DNA of 64,000 nt from Beijerinckiaceae bacterium (GTDB lineage: Bacteria > Pseudomonadota > Alphaproteobacteria > Rhizobiales > Beijerinckiaceae): positions 1-64,000 of the forward strand of contig CANJWR010000004.1 in NCBI GenBank assembly GCA_947478455.1. The letters are read 5' to 3'. The position numbers and the translations under genes are program-made. Below the pieces are notes generated by a model. It did not search any database. It was not told where the DNA came from and saw nothing but the letters and a program-made list of their open reading frames with translations. Below, in pieces: positions 18,156-28,182 of this stretch. The stretch's first letter is position 1, and each line of letters begins with the position of its first letter.

Positions 18156-19436
18156 ATGGAGCCGTTTTCAAGCATGGCAGCACCCGCGCAACATTCGCCT
18201 CCATCCGAGCGAAAGCCCATTGCGCGCATCTGGGGTCACCGCAACTTCACGATCTACATGGTTGGCTCTGTTCCGGCGACCGTCACCCAATGGATGCAGC
18301 GCGTCGGCATGGGCTGGATGACGTGGGAACTGACACATTCTCCGGCCTGGCTGGGCATTATTGCGGCGGCGGATCTTGCCCCCATGCTGGTGTTGGCGCC
18401 TTTCGCTGGGGCCATCACGGACCGTTCCGATGCGGCGCGCCTGTTGCGTATCACGCAGGCCATGCTGGTGACGCAGGCCATCGGGCTGGCGGTGATGACC
18501 GAAATCGGCTGGATGAATATCTGGATTTTACTCTTCATGAGCCTGATCACCGGATTCATCGCGCCGTTCTTCTCGGCTGCGCGACAATCCGTGTTGCCGA
18601 ATACGGTGCCGCGGTCGGATCTTTCCACGGCGATTGCGCTCGATTCCGCGCTGTTTCAGCTCACGCGCTTCATCGGGCCTGCGCTGGCGGCGATCATGAT
18701 TCCTGTTTACGGCGTAGGCGGAACATTCGCCTCCTACGCTGTTGGCAGTTTCACGTTTCTGGCTGCGGTTTATGTGATCGATGTTGAATTGCCCAAGCGG
18801 CCCGTGAATGCAACGCGCAACATCTGGCAGGAAATCGGCGAGAGCTTTACCTATGTTCGCACGCATCAGGGAATCTGGCCGGCGTTTCTGCTGCTGACGG
18901 TCGCTTCTGTGTTCATTCGTCCGGTTCAGGACATGATGCCCGGCTTTGCGGGCGATATTTTCAATTCCGACGCTGTGGGGTTGGCCTATCTCACGTCATC
19001 CATGGGCGTCGGCGCGATGGCGAGCGCGGGGCTTGTGGCGTTTCGCGGCCGCATCACCGGGCTGACGCGCCATGCGATTCTCGGGACCATCGGGCTGGCC
19101 ATCTCGACGCTGGGCTTTGTGGCGTCCGACATGCTCTGGGCGGGCGTCCTGTTTTCGGCCTTCATCGGCTTCACGCTGAACACAATGTCGACGAGCATTT
19201 CGGCGCTGGTGCAATGCGCTGTCTCCGACGACATGCGTGGTCGCGTGGTCTCGCTTTACGTGCTCATCTTTCGCGGCACGCCCGCTCTGGGCTCGCTGAT
19301 CGTCGGAATCGTTTCCGGCTCGATTGGACTGCGCTGGTCGTTTGTACTCTCGGCTGTGATCTGTTTCATCGCCTGGCTGGTGGTGCTTCCGCGCCGCCGG
19401 AATATTGCGGCGGCGCTGGAAGTCGAGCGCAGCTGA
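18156..19436 (+). CDS. MFS transporter (EntS-like)
   Basis: RNFTIYMVGSVPATVTQWMQRVGMGWMTWELTHSPAWLGI; multiple hydrophobic segments. Confidence 0.88.
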   Translation: MEPFSSMAAPAQHSPPSERKPIARIWGHRNFTIYMVGSVPATVTQWMQRVGMGWMTWELTHSPAWLGIIAAADLAPMLVLAPFAGAITDRSDAARLLRITQAMLVTQAIGLAVMTEIGWMNIWILLFMSLITGFIAPFFSAARQSVLPNTVPRSDLSTAIALDSALFQLTRFIGPALAAIMIPVYGVGGTFASYAVGSFTFLAAVYVIDVELPKRPVNATRNIWQEIGESFTYVRTHQGIWPAFLLLTVASVFIRPVQDMMPGFAGDIFNSDAVGLAYLTSSMGVGAMASAGLVAFRGRITGLTRHAILGTIGLAISTLGFVASDMLWAGVLFSAFIGFTLNTMSTSISALVQCAVSDDMRGRVVSLYVLIFRGTPALGSLIVGIVSGSIGLRWSFVLSAVICFIAWLVVLPRRRNIAAALEVERS

Positions 19437-19437
19437 T

Positions 19438-22400
19438 CTATTCGGCAGCGATGCGTAAAGGCTGCTGATCAGGCTTTGTGTTTTGCGGAACTTGCTCCGT
19501 CTCGGCCTCGTCGGTGGGGCCAATGATGCGCGAGAAAAGGCGCCAGGCCAGTTTGCCAAGATCGTCCATCAAAGTGAAGACCGCAGGCACGAAAACCAGC
19601 GACAGCATGGTCGAGACCAGCAATCCGCCCACAACCCCGATGGCCATGGGCGAGCGGAATTCGCCGCCGTCGCCGAGGCCCAGCGCGGAGGGAATCATGC
19701 CGGCCGCCATGGCGATGGTGGTCATCACGATGGGGCGGGCGCGCTTGCGGCCTGCATCGACAATCGCCTCGGTGCGATCCATGCCGGCCGCCATGCGCTC
19801 AAGCGCGAAATCGACCAGCATGATGGCGTTCTTGGTTACGATGCCCATGAGCATCAGAATGCCGATCACGACCGGCATCGAGATCGCCTTGTTGGTGATG
19901 AACAGCGCGAAGATCACGCCGCCGATGGAGAGCGGCAGCGAGAACAGAATGGTGATTGGCTGCAGGATGCTGGCGAACAGCAGCACCAGCACGGCCAGCA
20001 CCATCATGAGACCGGCGCCCATCGCTTGCGCGAAGCTCTGGAACACCTCGACCATGATTTCTGCGTCGCCTGATTCCTTCAACGTCACGCCGGCCGGCAA
20101 GGCCTTTGCGGCAGGCAGGGCGTAGATGGCTTCAAGCGCCTGACCGAGCGCATCTGTGCCGGACAGATCGGCCTCGACCGCAATGCGTCGGACGCGATCA
20201 TAGCGCGAAATGCTGGTCGGGCCCTGGCCGAGTTCTACATCGGCGACCGAAGACAATGGTACAGTTGCGCCGCGCGACGTCGTCAATTTGAGGTTGCCGA
20301 GCGTGTCCATGTCGGCGCGCGCCGCTTCCGGCAATTGCACGCGGATCGGGATCAGTCGATTGCCGGCGTTGAACTTGGCGAGGTTGGCATCAAGATCCCC
20401 GATGGTGGCGACCCGGATGGCTTCTGCGAGAGCCTCTGTCGAGACGCCGAGTTCGGCGGCGCGGTCGAGGCGCGGGCGAATACGGATTTCCGGTCGATCC
20501 AGCGCGGCGGTCGAGACGACATTCGAGATCAGCGGAATGCGCTTCATCTCGCTCTGCAGGGCTGCGCCGGTGCGCTCCACAGCCTCGTTGTCGAGGCCGG
20601 AGACGACGAGCGAAACGGCGCGCTGGCCGTTGTCGTTCAGGAACCAGCTACGGATGTCGGGAACGCGATCCACCTGCGCGGCGATCTCGCGCTGCAGTTC
20701 CTTCTGCGATTTCGTGCGCTGGGTCTTGTGCGAGAGGTTGATGACGAACTGCGCCTTGCGAACTTCCGTTGCCCCGAGGCCGATCTTGCCGCCGTCGACG
20801 AAGACGCTGCGCACTTCTGGAATCTGCTTCAGGCGCTGGGCGATGTCATCGGTGACCTGCATTGTATCTGACAGGCGCGAACCGGGCGTAAGTTCGACGG
20901 CGAGCAACAGGCGCGCCACATCTTCGCCGGGCATGAAACCCGACGGCAGAAATTGTGTCGACCAGAGCGAGCCGGCGAAAATGCCGAGGCCGGCAATGAC
21001 CGTCAAGAAACGGTGGCGCACGGAGAGCAGCACGAGCTTCGTGTAGCCGCGCATGATCGGCCCCTCCCGATGAACTTCATCCGGATGGGCTTTCAGGAAA
21101 TAGGCGGCCAGCAGAGGCGTAATCAGGCGCGCCACCAGCAGCGAGAACAGAACAGAGATCGCAACCGTCAGGCCGAATTGCTTGAAATACATGCCCGCAA
21201 TGCCGCCCATGAAACTCACGGGCGCAAAGACCGCCACAATGGTCAAGCTGATCGCGATAACCGCAAGTCCGATCTCGTCAGCAGCTTCGAGCGAAGCGCG
21301 CCAGGCGGATTTGCCCATGCGCATGTGACGCACGATATTCTCGATCTCCACGATGGCGTCGTCGACCAGAATGCCTGTGGCGAGCGTCAGGGCCAGCAGG
21401 CTCACGAGGTTGAGCGAGAAGCCCAGCATATCGAGCGCCCAGAAGGTGGGCAGGATCGATAGCGGAAGCGCGATGGCGGTGATCAGCGTGGCGCGCCAGT
21501 CCTTCAAAAAGATCAGTACGACCAGCACGGACAAAAGCGCGCCCTCGATCAGCGTGTGCATGGCGCTTTCGAAATTGCCGACCGTGTAGGCCACATAGGT
21601 GTCGATCAGATCGATCGAAACATCGGGATGCTGGCGCTTGATGTCCTCGACGCGTTTGGCGACCGTTTCAGCCACCACTGCGTCGGATGCGCCGGCGCTG
21701 CGGGTGACGCCGAACGCCACAACAGGGCGGCCGTCGAGACGCGCGAAACGGCGCTGTTCGGCAGCGCCATCCGTGATGGTTCCTAGATCGGAAAGTTTGA
21801 CTTTACGACCGCCCGACAGGGCGATTGTCAGGCTGGCGAGATCCTCGATCTTGCGAGCGCCGGCAAGCGCCCGGATCGATTGTTCGCGGCCCGCCACATC
21901 GCCGCGCCCGCCGGCCAGATCGGCGTTCATGGCGCGCACCTGACGGCTGACATCAGCGGCGGTTACGCCGAGCGATGCCAGACGGTCTGGATCGAGCGTC
22001 ACGCGGATTTCGCGATCCACGCCGCCGATGCGCGAGACGGAGCCGACGCCGCGAATGTTCTGCAGTGCGCGCGCGACTGTATCGTCGGCAAACCACGAAA
22101 TTTCTTCCAGCGACATTGTGGGCGATGCGACCGCGTAAGTCACAATCGGCAGACCGACCACATCGACGCGCTGCACCAGCGGTTCCTCGATGCCGCGCGG
22201 CAGATCGGAACGAATGCGGGCGACCGCATCCTTCACGTCGTTCAGCGCGCGGTCGGAATTTACTTCAAGGCGGAATTCGATTGTGGTGGTCGAAAGCCCT
22301 TCGGAAATCGACGACACAATGTGCTTGATGCCGGCGACGCCTGCGATGGCATCCTCGACCTTCTTGCTTATCTGCGATTCAAGCTCGGACGGTGCAGCTC

Positions 22401-22563
22401 CTGGCTGTACGACGCTGATCGAGATGACCGGAATGTCCACATTCGGAAACCGCGTAATCGGTAGTTTCAGAAACGAGAAAATGCCGAGCAGCAGCAGGAC
22501 TGTGAACAATACAAGCGAGGGAATCGGGCGGCGGATCGACCAGGCCGAAATGTTCATGGCCAT
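19438..22563 (-). CDS. RND efflux transporter permease subunit
   Basis: 1041 aa; MNISAWSIRRPIPSLVLFTVLLLLGIFSF...; HAE1-like motifs (GILVDDAIVEIENI). Confidence 0.94.
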   Translation of the reverse strand: MAMNISAWSIRRPIPSLVLFTVLLLLGIFSFLKLPITRFPNVDIPVISISVVQPGAAPSELESQISKKVEDAIAGVAGIKHIVSSISEGLSTTTIEFRLEVNSDRALNDVKDAVARIRSDLPRGIEEPLVQRVDVVGLPIVTYAVASPTMSLEEISWFADDTVARALQNIRGVGSVSRIGGVDREIRVTLDPDRLASLGVTAADVSRQVRAMNADLAGGRGDVAGREQSIRALAGARKIEDLASLTIALSGGRKVKLSDLGTITDGAAEQRRFARLDGRPVVAFGVTRSAGASDAVVAETVAKRVEDIKRQHPDVSIDLIDTYVAYTVGNFESAMHTLIEGALLSVLVVLIFLKDWRATLITAIALPLSILPTFWALDMLGFSLNLVSLLALTLATGILVDDAIVEIENIVRHMRMGKSAWRASLEAADEIGLAVIAISLTIVAVFAPVSFMGGIAGMYFKQFGLTVAISVLFSLLVARLITPLLAAYFLKAHPDEVHREGPIMRGYTKLVLLSVRHRFLTVIAGLGIFAGSLWSTQFLPSGFMPGEDVARLLLAVELTPGSRLSDTMQVTDDIAQRLKQIPEVRSVFVDGGKIGLGATEVRKAQFVINLSHKTQRTKSQKELQREIAAQVDRVPDIRSWFLNDNGQRAVSLVVSGLDNEAVERTGAALQSEMKRIPLISNVVSTAALDRPEIRIRPRLDRAAELGVSTEALAEAIRVATIGDLDANLAKFNAGNRLIPIRVQLPEAARADMDTLGNLKLTTSRGATVPLSSVADVELGQGPTSISRYDRVRRIAVEADLSGTDALGQALEAIYALPAAKALPAGVTLKESGDAEIMVEVFQSFAQAMGAGLMMVLAVLVLLFASILQPITILFSLPLSIGGVIFALFITNKAISMPVVIGILMLMGIVTKNAIMLVDFALERMAAGMDRTEAIVDAGRKRARPIVMTTIAMAAGMIPSALGLGDGGEFRSPMAIGVVGGLLVSTMLSLVFVPAVFTLMDDLGKLAWRLFSRIIGPTDEAETEQVPQNTKPDQQPLRIAAE

Positions 22564-23729
22564 CAGGGCGTCTCCGTTCCGGCGACGGGCGAAACCGCAT
22601 CGCCGTCGCGCAGGAATGCGCCGGCGCGGGCCACGACCTTGAGGTTTTCATCCAGCCCGTCGCGGATTTCGATCATCGAGCCCGATGTGACGCCGAGCAC
22701 GACAGCGCGCGTATGAACTTGATCGCGCTCGACCAGTTGCACGGTCGGCTTGCCGTTGGCGTAGAAGATCGCGCTGGTGGGGACCATGACCGACATGGCA
22801 CGGCGCAATTCGATACTGCCGCGCGCAAAAGATCCGACGCGCGCCGCCGCATGCGGCTGCAGCGACAGACGCACGCGGCCAAGGCGTGTCGTGCGGTCAA
22901 TTTCGGGCGACAGCAACCGCACCTTGCCGGGCACGATGGCGCCATTCGCGAGCGTGACCTGCGCCGGTTGACCGACCGACAATGCGCCGATCTTTGCTTC
23001 GGGCACGTCGCCTTCGAGTTCGACTGCTCCATCGGCGATGATGCGGAACATTGGCTCGCCGGCGGCGGTCGCCATGGCGCCGAGTTTGGCGCTGCGGCGC
23101 GAAATGAGTCCGTCAGCCGGCGCGCGCACTTCGGTACGGCCGATGCGGACCATCAATTCGCGACGTTGCGCGGCGATGTTGGCCTTGTCTGCTTCCGAGA
23201 CGCGAACGGCGTCGCGGGCCGATTGCAATTGCGCCCTGGCCGCATTGGCGGCGTTGGTTTTCTGCTCGACCTGCGCCTGCGTGGAGGAGCCCTGTTTCAA
23301 AAGCACCTGTGCGCGCTCGAGATCCTGCGTGGTCCAGGTCTGGTTGGCCTGCGCCTGTTCGATCTGGCTGTTTGCCTGCGCGATAGCTGCGTCGGCGCGC
23401 GTCAGGGCGGCGTCGGACTGCGCCAGTAGCGCATCGAGTTGATCGCGTGCGAGACGCGCCAGCACCGCGCCTTTGGCGACCTTGTCACCTTCCTCGACGA
23501 GCAATTCGATGATGCGAAGCCCCTCGATTTCGGGGCCAACCAGCACTTCGTCACGCGCCACCAGCGTGCCGCTGAGACTGATGCTCTCGACGATTTCACG
23601 TCGTGTTGCATTGGCGGTGGTGACGGCAGGCGCGCGAGCAGCCGAGAGGGTCGGGGCGGCTTCGACCGCAAAAGCGGGGGCGGCGAGCGTTGCGGTTGCA
23701 AACGCCGCAATCAGCAGGCGGGATTTCAT
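22563..23729 (-). CDS. RND efflux periplasmic adaptor subunit
   Basis: SGTLVARDEVLVGPEIEGLRIIELLVEEGDKVAKGAVLARL lipoyl motif and coiled-coil hairpin. Confidence 0.92.
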   Translation of the reverse strand: MKSRLLIAAFATATLAAPAFAVEAAPTLSAARAPAVTTANATRREIVESISLSGTLVARDEVLVGPEIEGLRIIELLVEEGDKVAKGAVLARLARDQLDALLAQSDAALTRADAAIAQANSQIEQAQANQTWTTQDLERAQVLLKQGSSTQAQVEQKTNAANAARAQLQSARDAVRVSEADKANIAAQRRELMVRIGRTEVRAPADGLISRRSAKLGAMATAAGEPMFRIIADGAVELEGDVPEAKIGALSVGQPAQVTLANGAIVPGKVRLLSPEIDRTTRLGRVRLSLQPHAAARVGSFARGSIELRRAMSVMVPTSAIFYANGKPTVQLVERDQVHTRAVVLGVTSGSMIEIRDGLDENLKVVARAGAFLRDGDAVSPVAGTETP

Positions 23730-24394
23730 GTCACGGACTCCGACGTCGCTTTTCTGGAGCGGGTAGTGCTGGTTTTCTGTTTGATTGTGGCCGGCGGCTC
23801 GGCCACCGGGCGCAGGATGGCGGTCATCATGGCGGTAATAACCGGCGCAACAACCGCAGCATCGAAGTTGGGATCGACAGCGCGGCGCCAGAAGACTCCG
23901 TCGGCGACAACCATCATGGATGTCAGCGCCTGATCGATTGATGTCAGAGGCGCAATACGGCCTTTGGCGAGAGCGTCTTCAAGCAGAAGGCCGAGCGATC
24001 CGCGAAGGGATTCGTCGAAACGCTTCATGGTTGTTGCGATGGCCGGGTTGCGAGTCGATTCCGCCCCGATCTCGATGCAAAGCGTGGATTTATGTCGCGG
24101 CTGTTCGACGATGCAGACACGAAACAAATGCTCCATGACGGCGGTGAAATTTTCGACCTCTCCGGCGTCGGCGAAATGGCCGAGAAACTGTTCGCGATCC
24201 CGCTCTGTCAGTGCCTCGATCAGGGCCTCCTTCGAGTCGAAATAGACGTAGAGCGCGCCCGAACTGATGCCGGCTTCGCGGCAGATGTCCTGCATGGTGG
24301 TGCGGTGGAAGCCGTTACGGGCAAAGCACTGCTCGGCGGCGTCCACGATCCGCTTGCGTCGGTTGTTCTGCTGTTCGGGGCTGAGCTTGGGCAT
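23726..24394 (-). CDS. TetR/AcrR family transcriptional regulator
   Basis: RRKRIVDAAEQCFARNGFHRTTMQDICREAGISSGALYVYFDSKEALIEAL. Confidence 0.93.
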   Translation of the reverse strand: MPKLSPEQQNNRRKRIVDAAEQCFARNGFHRTTMQDICREAGISSGALYVYFDSKEALIEALTERDREQFLGHFADAGEVENFTAVMEHLFRVCIVEQPRHKSTLCIEIGAESTRNPAIATTMKRFDESLRGSLGLLLEDALAKGRIAPLTSIDQALTSMMVVADGVFWRRAVDPNFDAAVVAPVITAMMTAILRPVAEPPATIKQKTSTTRSRKATSESVT

Positions 24395-24428
24395 GAGGCA
24401 GTCTGGACTTCGCACATTAATAAAAAAC

Positions 24429-24440
24429 GAATGATCATTC
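24429..24440. promoter_or_regulatory. GAATGATCATTC palindrome, candidate TetR operator
   Basis: Perfect 12-bp palindrome upstream of the tetR start in an AT-rich promoter region. Confidence 0.6.
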
Positions 24441-24583
24441 TTTTTTGCATTGCAATATGACTTTTGTCAAGAGGCGTGCCGCGCGGGGCCGTCCCGGTCC
24501 GGATTCAGCACGTTTTCAATCTCGCCTTGCCGGACGGGCGCTGTCGGACAAACGTCCGCGAAGCGTCAGGTCAGGAGGCCGGC

Positions 24584-25762
24584 ATGTCGGGAAATGTGCA
24601 CCCATGGGGCTGGATCGTGGTTTGGGCGTTGCTGGCGACGCCGGCTGTCGCGGAGCCTGCCGGCGCTCCGGCGCTCAAACTGACATTTGCGGGCGAGACC
24701 GAACTCGTCTTCAACCCGAAGCGGGATCGCTGCGACGGCCATGACGTGCCGGACGCTCCGTTGCGGGCCTATCGGGACGCCGAGGGCAAGACGGTCGCGT
24801 TTGGACTTCACTTCGTCAATCGAGCGTTACGCGGCGATACGCTCGACCGGATCAAGATTGACTGCAATGTCGTGCTGAACTCGAAACATCTGGCCGATCC
24901 GGCAGCCTACGACGACTACAACTGGATCACCGCTACCTGGACCAACGATGGCAAGAGCGTCGACGCCATCATCCACCACGAATATCATGGCAACGAACAT
25001 GAAGGTCGTTGCGCGTTCAAGGAGATGATGAAGTGCTGGTACAACACGCTCGTCGGCTATCGATCGACCGACGGCGGAGCGAATTTTCTGCGCTCAGCGC
25101 GTGCGCCCGTGGTGGCGGCGGCGGCTTTTACGCAGGACAAGCAGCAGGGCCGGCACCGAGGCTTTTTCAATCCGTCGAATATCGTCGCCATGGGAAACCA
25201 TCGTTATTTCATGGCTTCCAATACGGGCTGGGACGGGCAGGGGTTCGGGGTGTGCCTGTTCCGCACGCAGGACACGTCCGATCCATCGTCCTGGCGGGCG
25301 TGGGACGGTAAGGATTTCAGCCGGCGCTATGGCGATCCCTATGGGCCTGCTGGAACCAATACGGGCAAACCCTGTCAGCCAATCCTGCCGTTTCAGGCGC
25401 CTGTCGGGTCGGTGACGCGCCATGCGGCTTCGGGAAACTGGATCGCGGTCTATCAGGCGTGGAAGGACGATAAATATCACCCGCTGGCGGGTCTCTATTA
25501 TGCGACCTCGCGCAACCTGACCGACTGGACAATGCCGCGCCTGCTGCTGGCGGGTGCAACCAATTACGACGATCCCTGCAAGATTTCAGGGCCGTTGATG
25601 GGTTATCCGTCGATGCTCGATCCGCAATCGAAATCGCGCAATTACGACGAGACCGGCGACAGTGCGCAGCTTTATTACGTCTCGCTGGAGACGAAAGGTT
25701 GCTCGATCACCTCGAACCGCGATCTGCTCCGCCGCAGGGTCGCAATCGCTCCCGCAAAATAG
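24584..25762 (+). CDS. exported Cys-rich beta-propeller/glycoside-hydrolase-like protein of unknown function
   Basis: Signal peptide; YRSTDGGANF, MASNTGWDGQG..LFRTQD, YYATSRNLTDWTMPRLLL propeller-like repeats; conserved Cys pairs. Confidence 0.6.
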   Translation: MSGNVHPWGWIVVWALLATPAVAEPAGAPALKLTFAGETELVFNPKRDRCDGHDVPDAPLRAYRDAEGKTVAFGLHFVNRALRGDTLDRIKIDCNVVLNSKHLADPAAYDDYNWITATWTNDGKSVDAIIHHEYHGNEHEGRCAFKEMMKCWYNTLVGYRSTDGGANFLRSARAPVVAAAAFTQDKQQGRHRGFFNPSNIVAMGNHRYFMASNTGWDGQGFGVCLFRTQDTSDPSSWRAWDGKDFSRRYGDPYGPAGTNTGKPCQPILPFQAPVGSVTRHAASGNWIAVYQAWKDDKYHPLAGLYYATSRNLTDWTMPRLLLAGATNYDDPCKISGPLMGYPSMLDPQSKSRNYDETGDSAQLYYVSLETKGCSITSNRDLLRRRVAIAPAK

Positions 25763-25866
25763 ACGCCGGAATCTGGCCTGGCTTATGGCGACGCCGTTCG
25801 ATTTATATTATATTCGGACGAGCGGCTTTCGCGCCGCCATAATAATTTCGTGCAGGGAGGCACTCT

Positions 25867-27417
25867 ATGACATCGCAAAAATGGTTGCGTCTGATGGGCG
25901 CTGCTGCGCTCGGCGCACTCGCAAGCGCCCCCGCACTGGCGCAAAAATCTCAGGATACTTTGCGGATCGGGGCCTATCAGCCCATCGCGATCATTGATGC
26001 GCTCTGGGATCCGCAGCCGCAGAGCAATCTGATGGACCGCGTGGTGTTCGACACGCTGGTGGTGTTCGACGTCGACAATCGCAAGATCCTGCCGAGCATT
26101 GCGGAATCGTGGTCGCAGATCGATCCGCTTACTTACGAGTTCAAACTCCGCAAGGATGTGAAGTTCCACAATGGCGATCCGATGGACGCCGACGATGTGG
26201 TCTATTCGGTGAAATACGCCATCGATCCTGAATCGAAGTTCCGTTTCAAGGAACAACGTTTCGGCCAGTTCGCGTCGGTCGAGAAGGTCGATCAATATAC
26301 GGTGCGGATCAAGACGAAGACGCCTTTCGCGCCGTTCCTCGCACGCCTGACGACCATCCTGCCGATCCTGCCGGCGAAATATCATTCGGCCCTGCCGGAC
26401 AAGGCAGCGTTCGGTCGCGCGCCCATCGGCACCGGCCCCTACAAGGCCACGCAGGTCGATCCCAACAAGGGCGTGATCCTCGTCAAGAACCCCGACTTCA
26501 AATGGGGTAATGCGGGCCAGCCCACCGCAAAGATCGGCAAGATCGTCTTCACGCCGGTGCCGGATGCGCAGACGCAGGTGGCGCGGATGATGGTCGGCGA
26601 ACAGGACCTCATGTACGACGTGCAGAAAGACGTTGCGGACTTCCTGAAGCAGAATCCCGCGCTCGATTTGTCCGTTCGCCCGTCCATCCAGTTCACCTAT
26701 CTGGCGCTGGACGCCATGGGCCGCACCGCTACGACGCCGTTCAAGGACAAGCGCGTGCGCGAGGCCGTGATGCGCGCCATCGACCGTCAGGCAATTGCTG
26801 ATGCGCTGCTGCCGAAGGAGATTGCGTCGGCGCCGTTCCAGCTCGGCATGTGCCACCCGTGGCATATTGCGTGCGCGACGAGCGTTGCACCGCCGTCCTA
26901 CAATCCCGATCTCGCAAAGAAGCTTCTTGAAGAAGCCGGCGTGAAGGATTTGAAGTTCACCATTGCGGCGTGGGGGCCGTCGCGCGCCGTGGCTGAAGCC
27001 GTCACCGGCCAGTTGCGTCGCGTTGGCATCAACGCGTCGGTTGAGAGCCTCACCATCAACGCCTTTGTGGGCAAGCGTCAGGCGGGGCAGCTCGAGTCCT
27101 TCCTCGTGCTGTGGGACAATGGCGGCGGCGCACCGGACGTCGAATCGACGGCAGGCTTCTTCTACGAGCCGGGCGACCGCAACTACAACGGCGACAAGTC
27201 GCTCTCTGAACTGATGGAAAAGGGCCAGAGCGAACTCGATCCGGCCAAGCGCGAAGATCTCTATCGCACCATGTTCAACAAGGCGAACGAGGAGCGCTAT
27301 TCCATGCCAATTTCGGCGCTGCCGGCGCTGATCGCGCATTCAAAGGACATCAAGATTCCTGACGGCGGAACCAAGAAGCCCGAAGGCTTCATGTTCAACA
27401 TGTTGGAATGGAAATAG
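25867..27417 (+). CDS. ABC transporter substrate-binding protein, family 5 (peptide/nickel type)
   Basis: DTLVVFDVDNRKILPSIAESWSQIDPLTYEFKLRKDVKFHNGDPMDADDVVYSV. Confidence 0.92.
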   Translation: MTSQKWLRLMGAAALGALASAPALAQKSQDTLRIGAYQPIAIIDALWDPQPQSNLMDRVVFDTLVVFDVDNRKILPSIAESWSQIDPLTYEFKLRKDVKFHNGDPMDADDVVYSVKYAIDPESKFRFKEQRFGQFASVEKVDQYTVRIKTKTPFAPFLARLTTILPILPAKYHSALPDKAAFGRAPIGTGPYKATQVDPNKGVILVKNPDFKWGNAGQPTAKIGKIVFTPVPDAQTQVARMMVGEQDLMYDVQKDVADFLKQNPALDLSVRPSIQFTYLALDAMGRTATTPFKDKRVREAVMRAIDRQAIADALLPKEIASAPFQLGMCHPWHIACATSVAPPSYNPDLAKKLLEEAGVKDLKFTIAAWGPSRAVAEAVTGQLRRVGINASVESLTINAFVGKRQAGQLESFLVLWDNGGGAPDVESTAGFFYEPGDRNYNGDKSLSELMEKGQSELDPAKREDLYRTMFNKANEERYSMPISALPALIAHSKDIKIPDGGTKKPEGFMFNMLEWK

Positions 27418-27440
27418 TTTCCGTTCTGCTTGCATCTTGC

Positions 27441-27466
27441 AAGGGCGCCCGAACGGGCGCCCTTTT
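27441..27466 (+). terminator. rho-independent terminator
   Basis: AAGGGCGCCC-GAAC-GGGCGCCCTTTT. Confidence 0.85.
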
Positions 27467-27525
27467 GCGTTCTGGGCCGTTGGAGTTGCCACAATTTCTT
27501 CGGTTCGCGGGCCGCAAGCAAGCTA

Positions 27526-28182
27526 TCACGCTGCGACGATCTGACCGTCCCGAAGGTGTATGCGTTTGCCTGTCACGCGTGCCAGAAAATCCTCGTCGTG
27601 AGAAATCACCATCAGGGTCTGGGGCAGGGCGACCAGAATATCGGTGAGGCGCGCCTCGGTCTCGGCGTCGAGCGCATTGGTGGGCTCGTCGAGCAGCAGC
27701 ACATCGGGCTCCATGGCCAGCACCGCCGCCAGCGCCACGAGTCTGCGCTGACCGCCCGACAATTTATGTGTGATGCGGGTCTCGAAGCCCTCAAGCCCGA
27801 GTGACGATAGGGTGCGGCGCACGATGGCGCGCGCTTCCAGCGCGGTCTTGCCGAGGTTGAGCGGCCCGAAGGCGACGTCTTCCGCCACGGTGGGGCAGAA
27901 AAGCTGGTCGTCTGAATCCTGAAACAGCAATCCGGCGCGGGCGCGGACTTCGACAAAATCCTTCTCGGCATTGCGGATTTTGCCGAAGGCCTCGATGGTT
28001 CCCGACTGCGGGCGCTGCAGGCCAACCATCAGGTGAAACAGGGTCGTCTTGCCCGCGCCGTTGCGGCCTACAAGCGCGATGCGTTCGCCGCGACGCAATT
28101 CGAAATTCGCTTCGCGCAGAACGACGCGCTGTTTGTCGTAGGCGAAATGAACGCCGGCGAGCCGGAACAAAACCTCGCTCAC
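27526..28182 (-). CDS. nikO: ECF nickel/cobalt transporter ATPase (NikO/CbiO)
   Basis: LVGRNGAGKTTLF, LSGGQRRLVALA, VLLLDEPTNALD; operon context. Confidence 0.85.
   Translation of the reverse strand: MSEVLFRLAGVHFAYDKQRVVLREANFELRRGERIALVGRNGAGKTTLFHLMVGLQRPQSGTIEAFGKIRNAEKDFVEVRARAGLLFQDSDDQLFCPTVAEDVAFGPLNLGKTALEARAIVRRTLSSLGLEGFETRITHKLSGGQRRLVALAAVLAMEPDVLLLDEPTNALDAETEARLTDILVALPQTLMVISHDEDFLARVTGKRIHLRDGQIVAA

Noticed and set aside
25783-27339. 518-aa minus-strand ORF
   Set aside because: Antisense to the family-5 substrate-binding protein gene.
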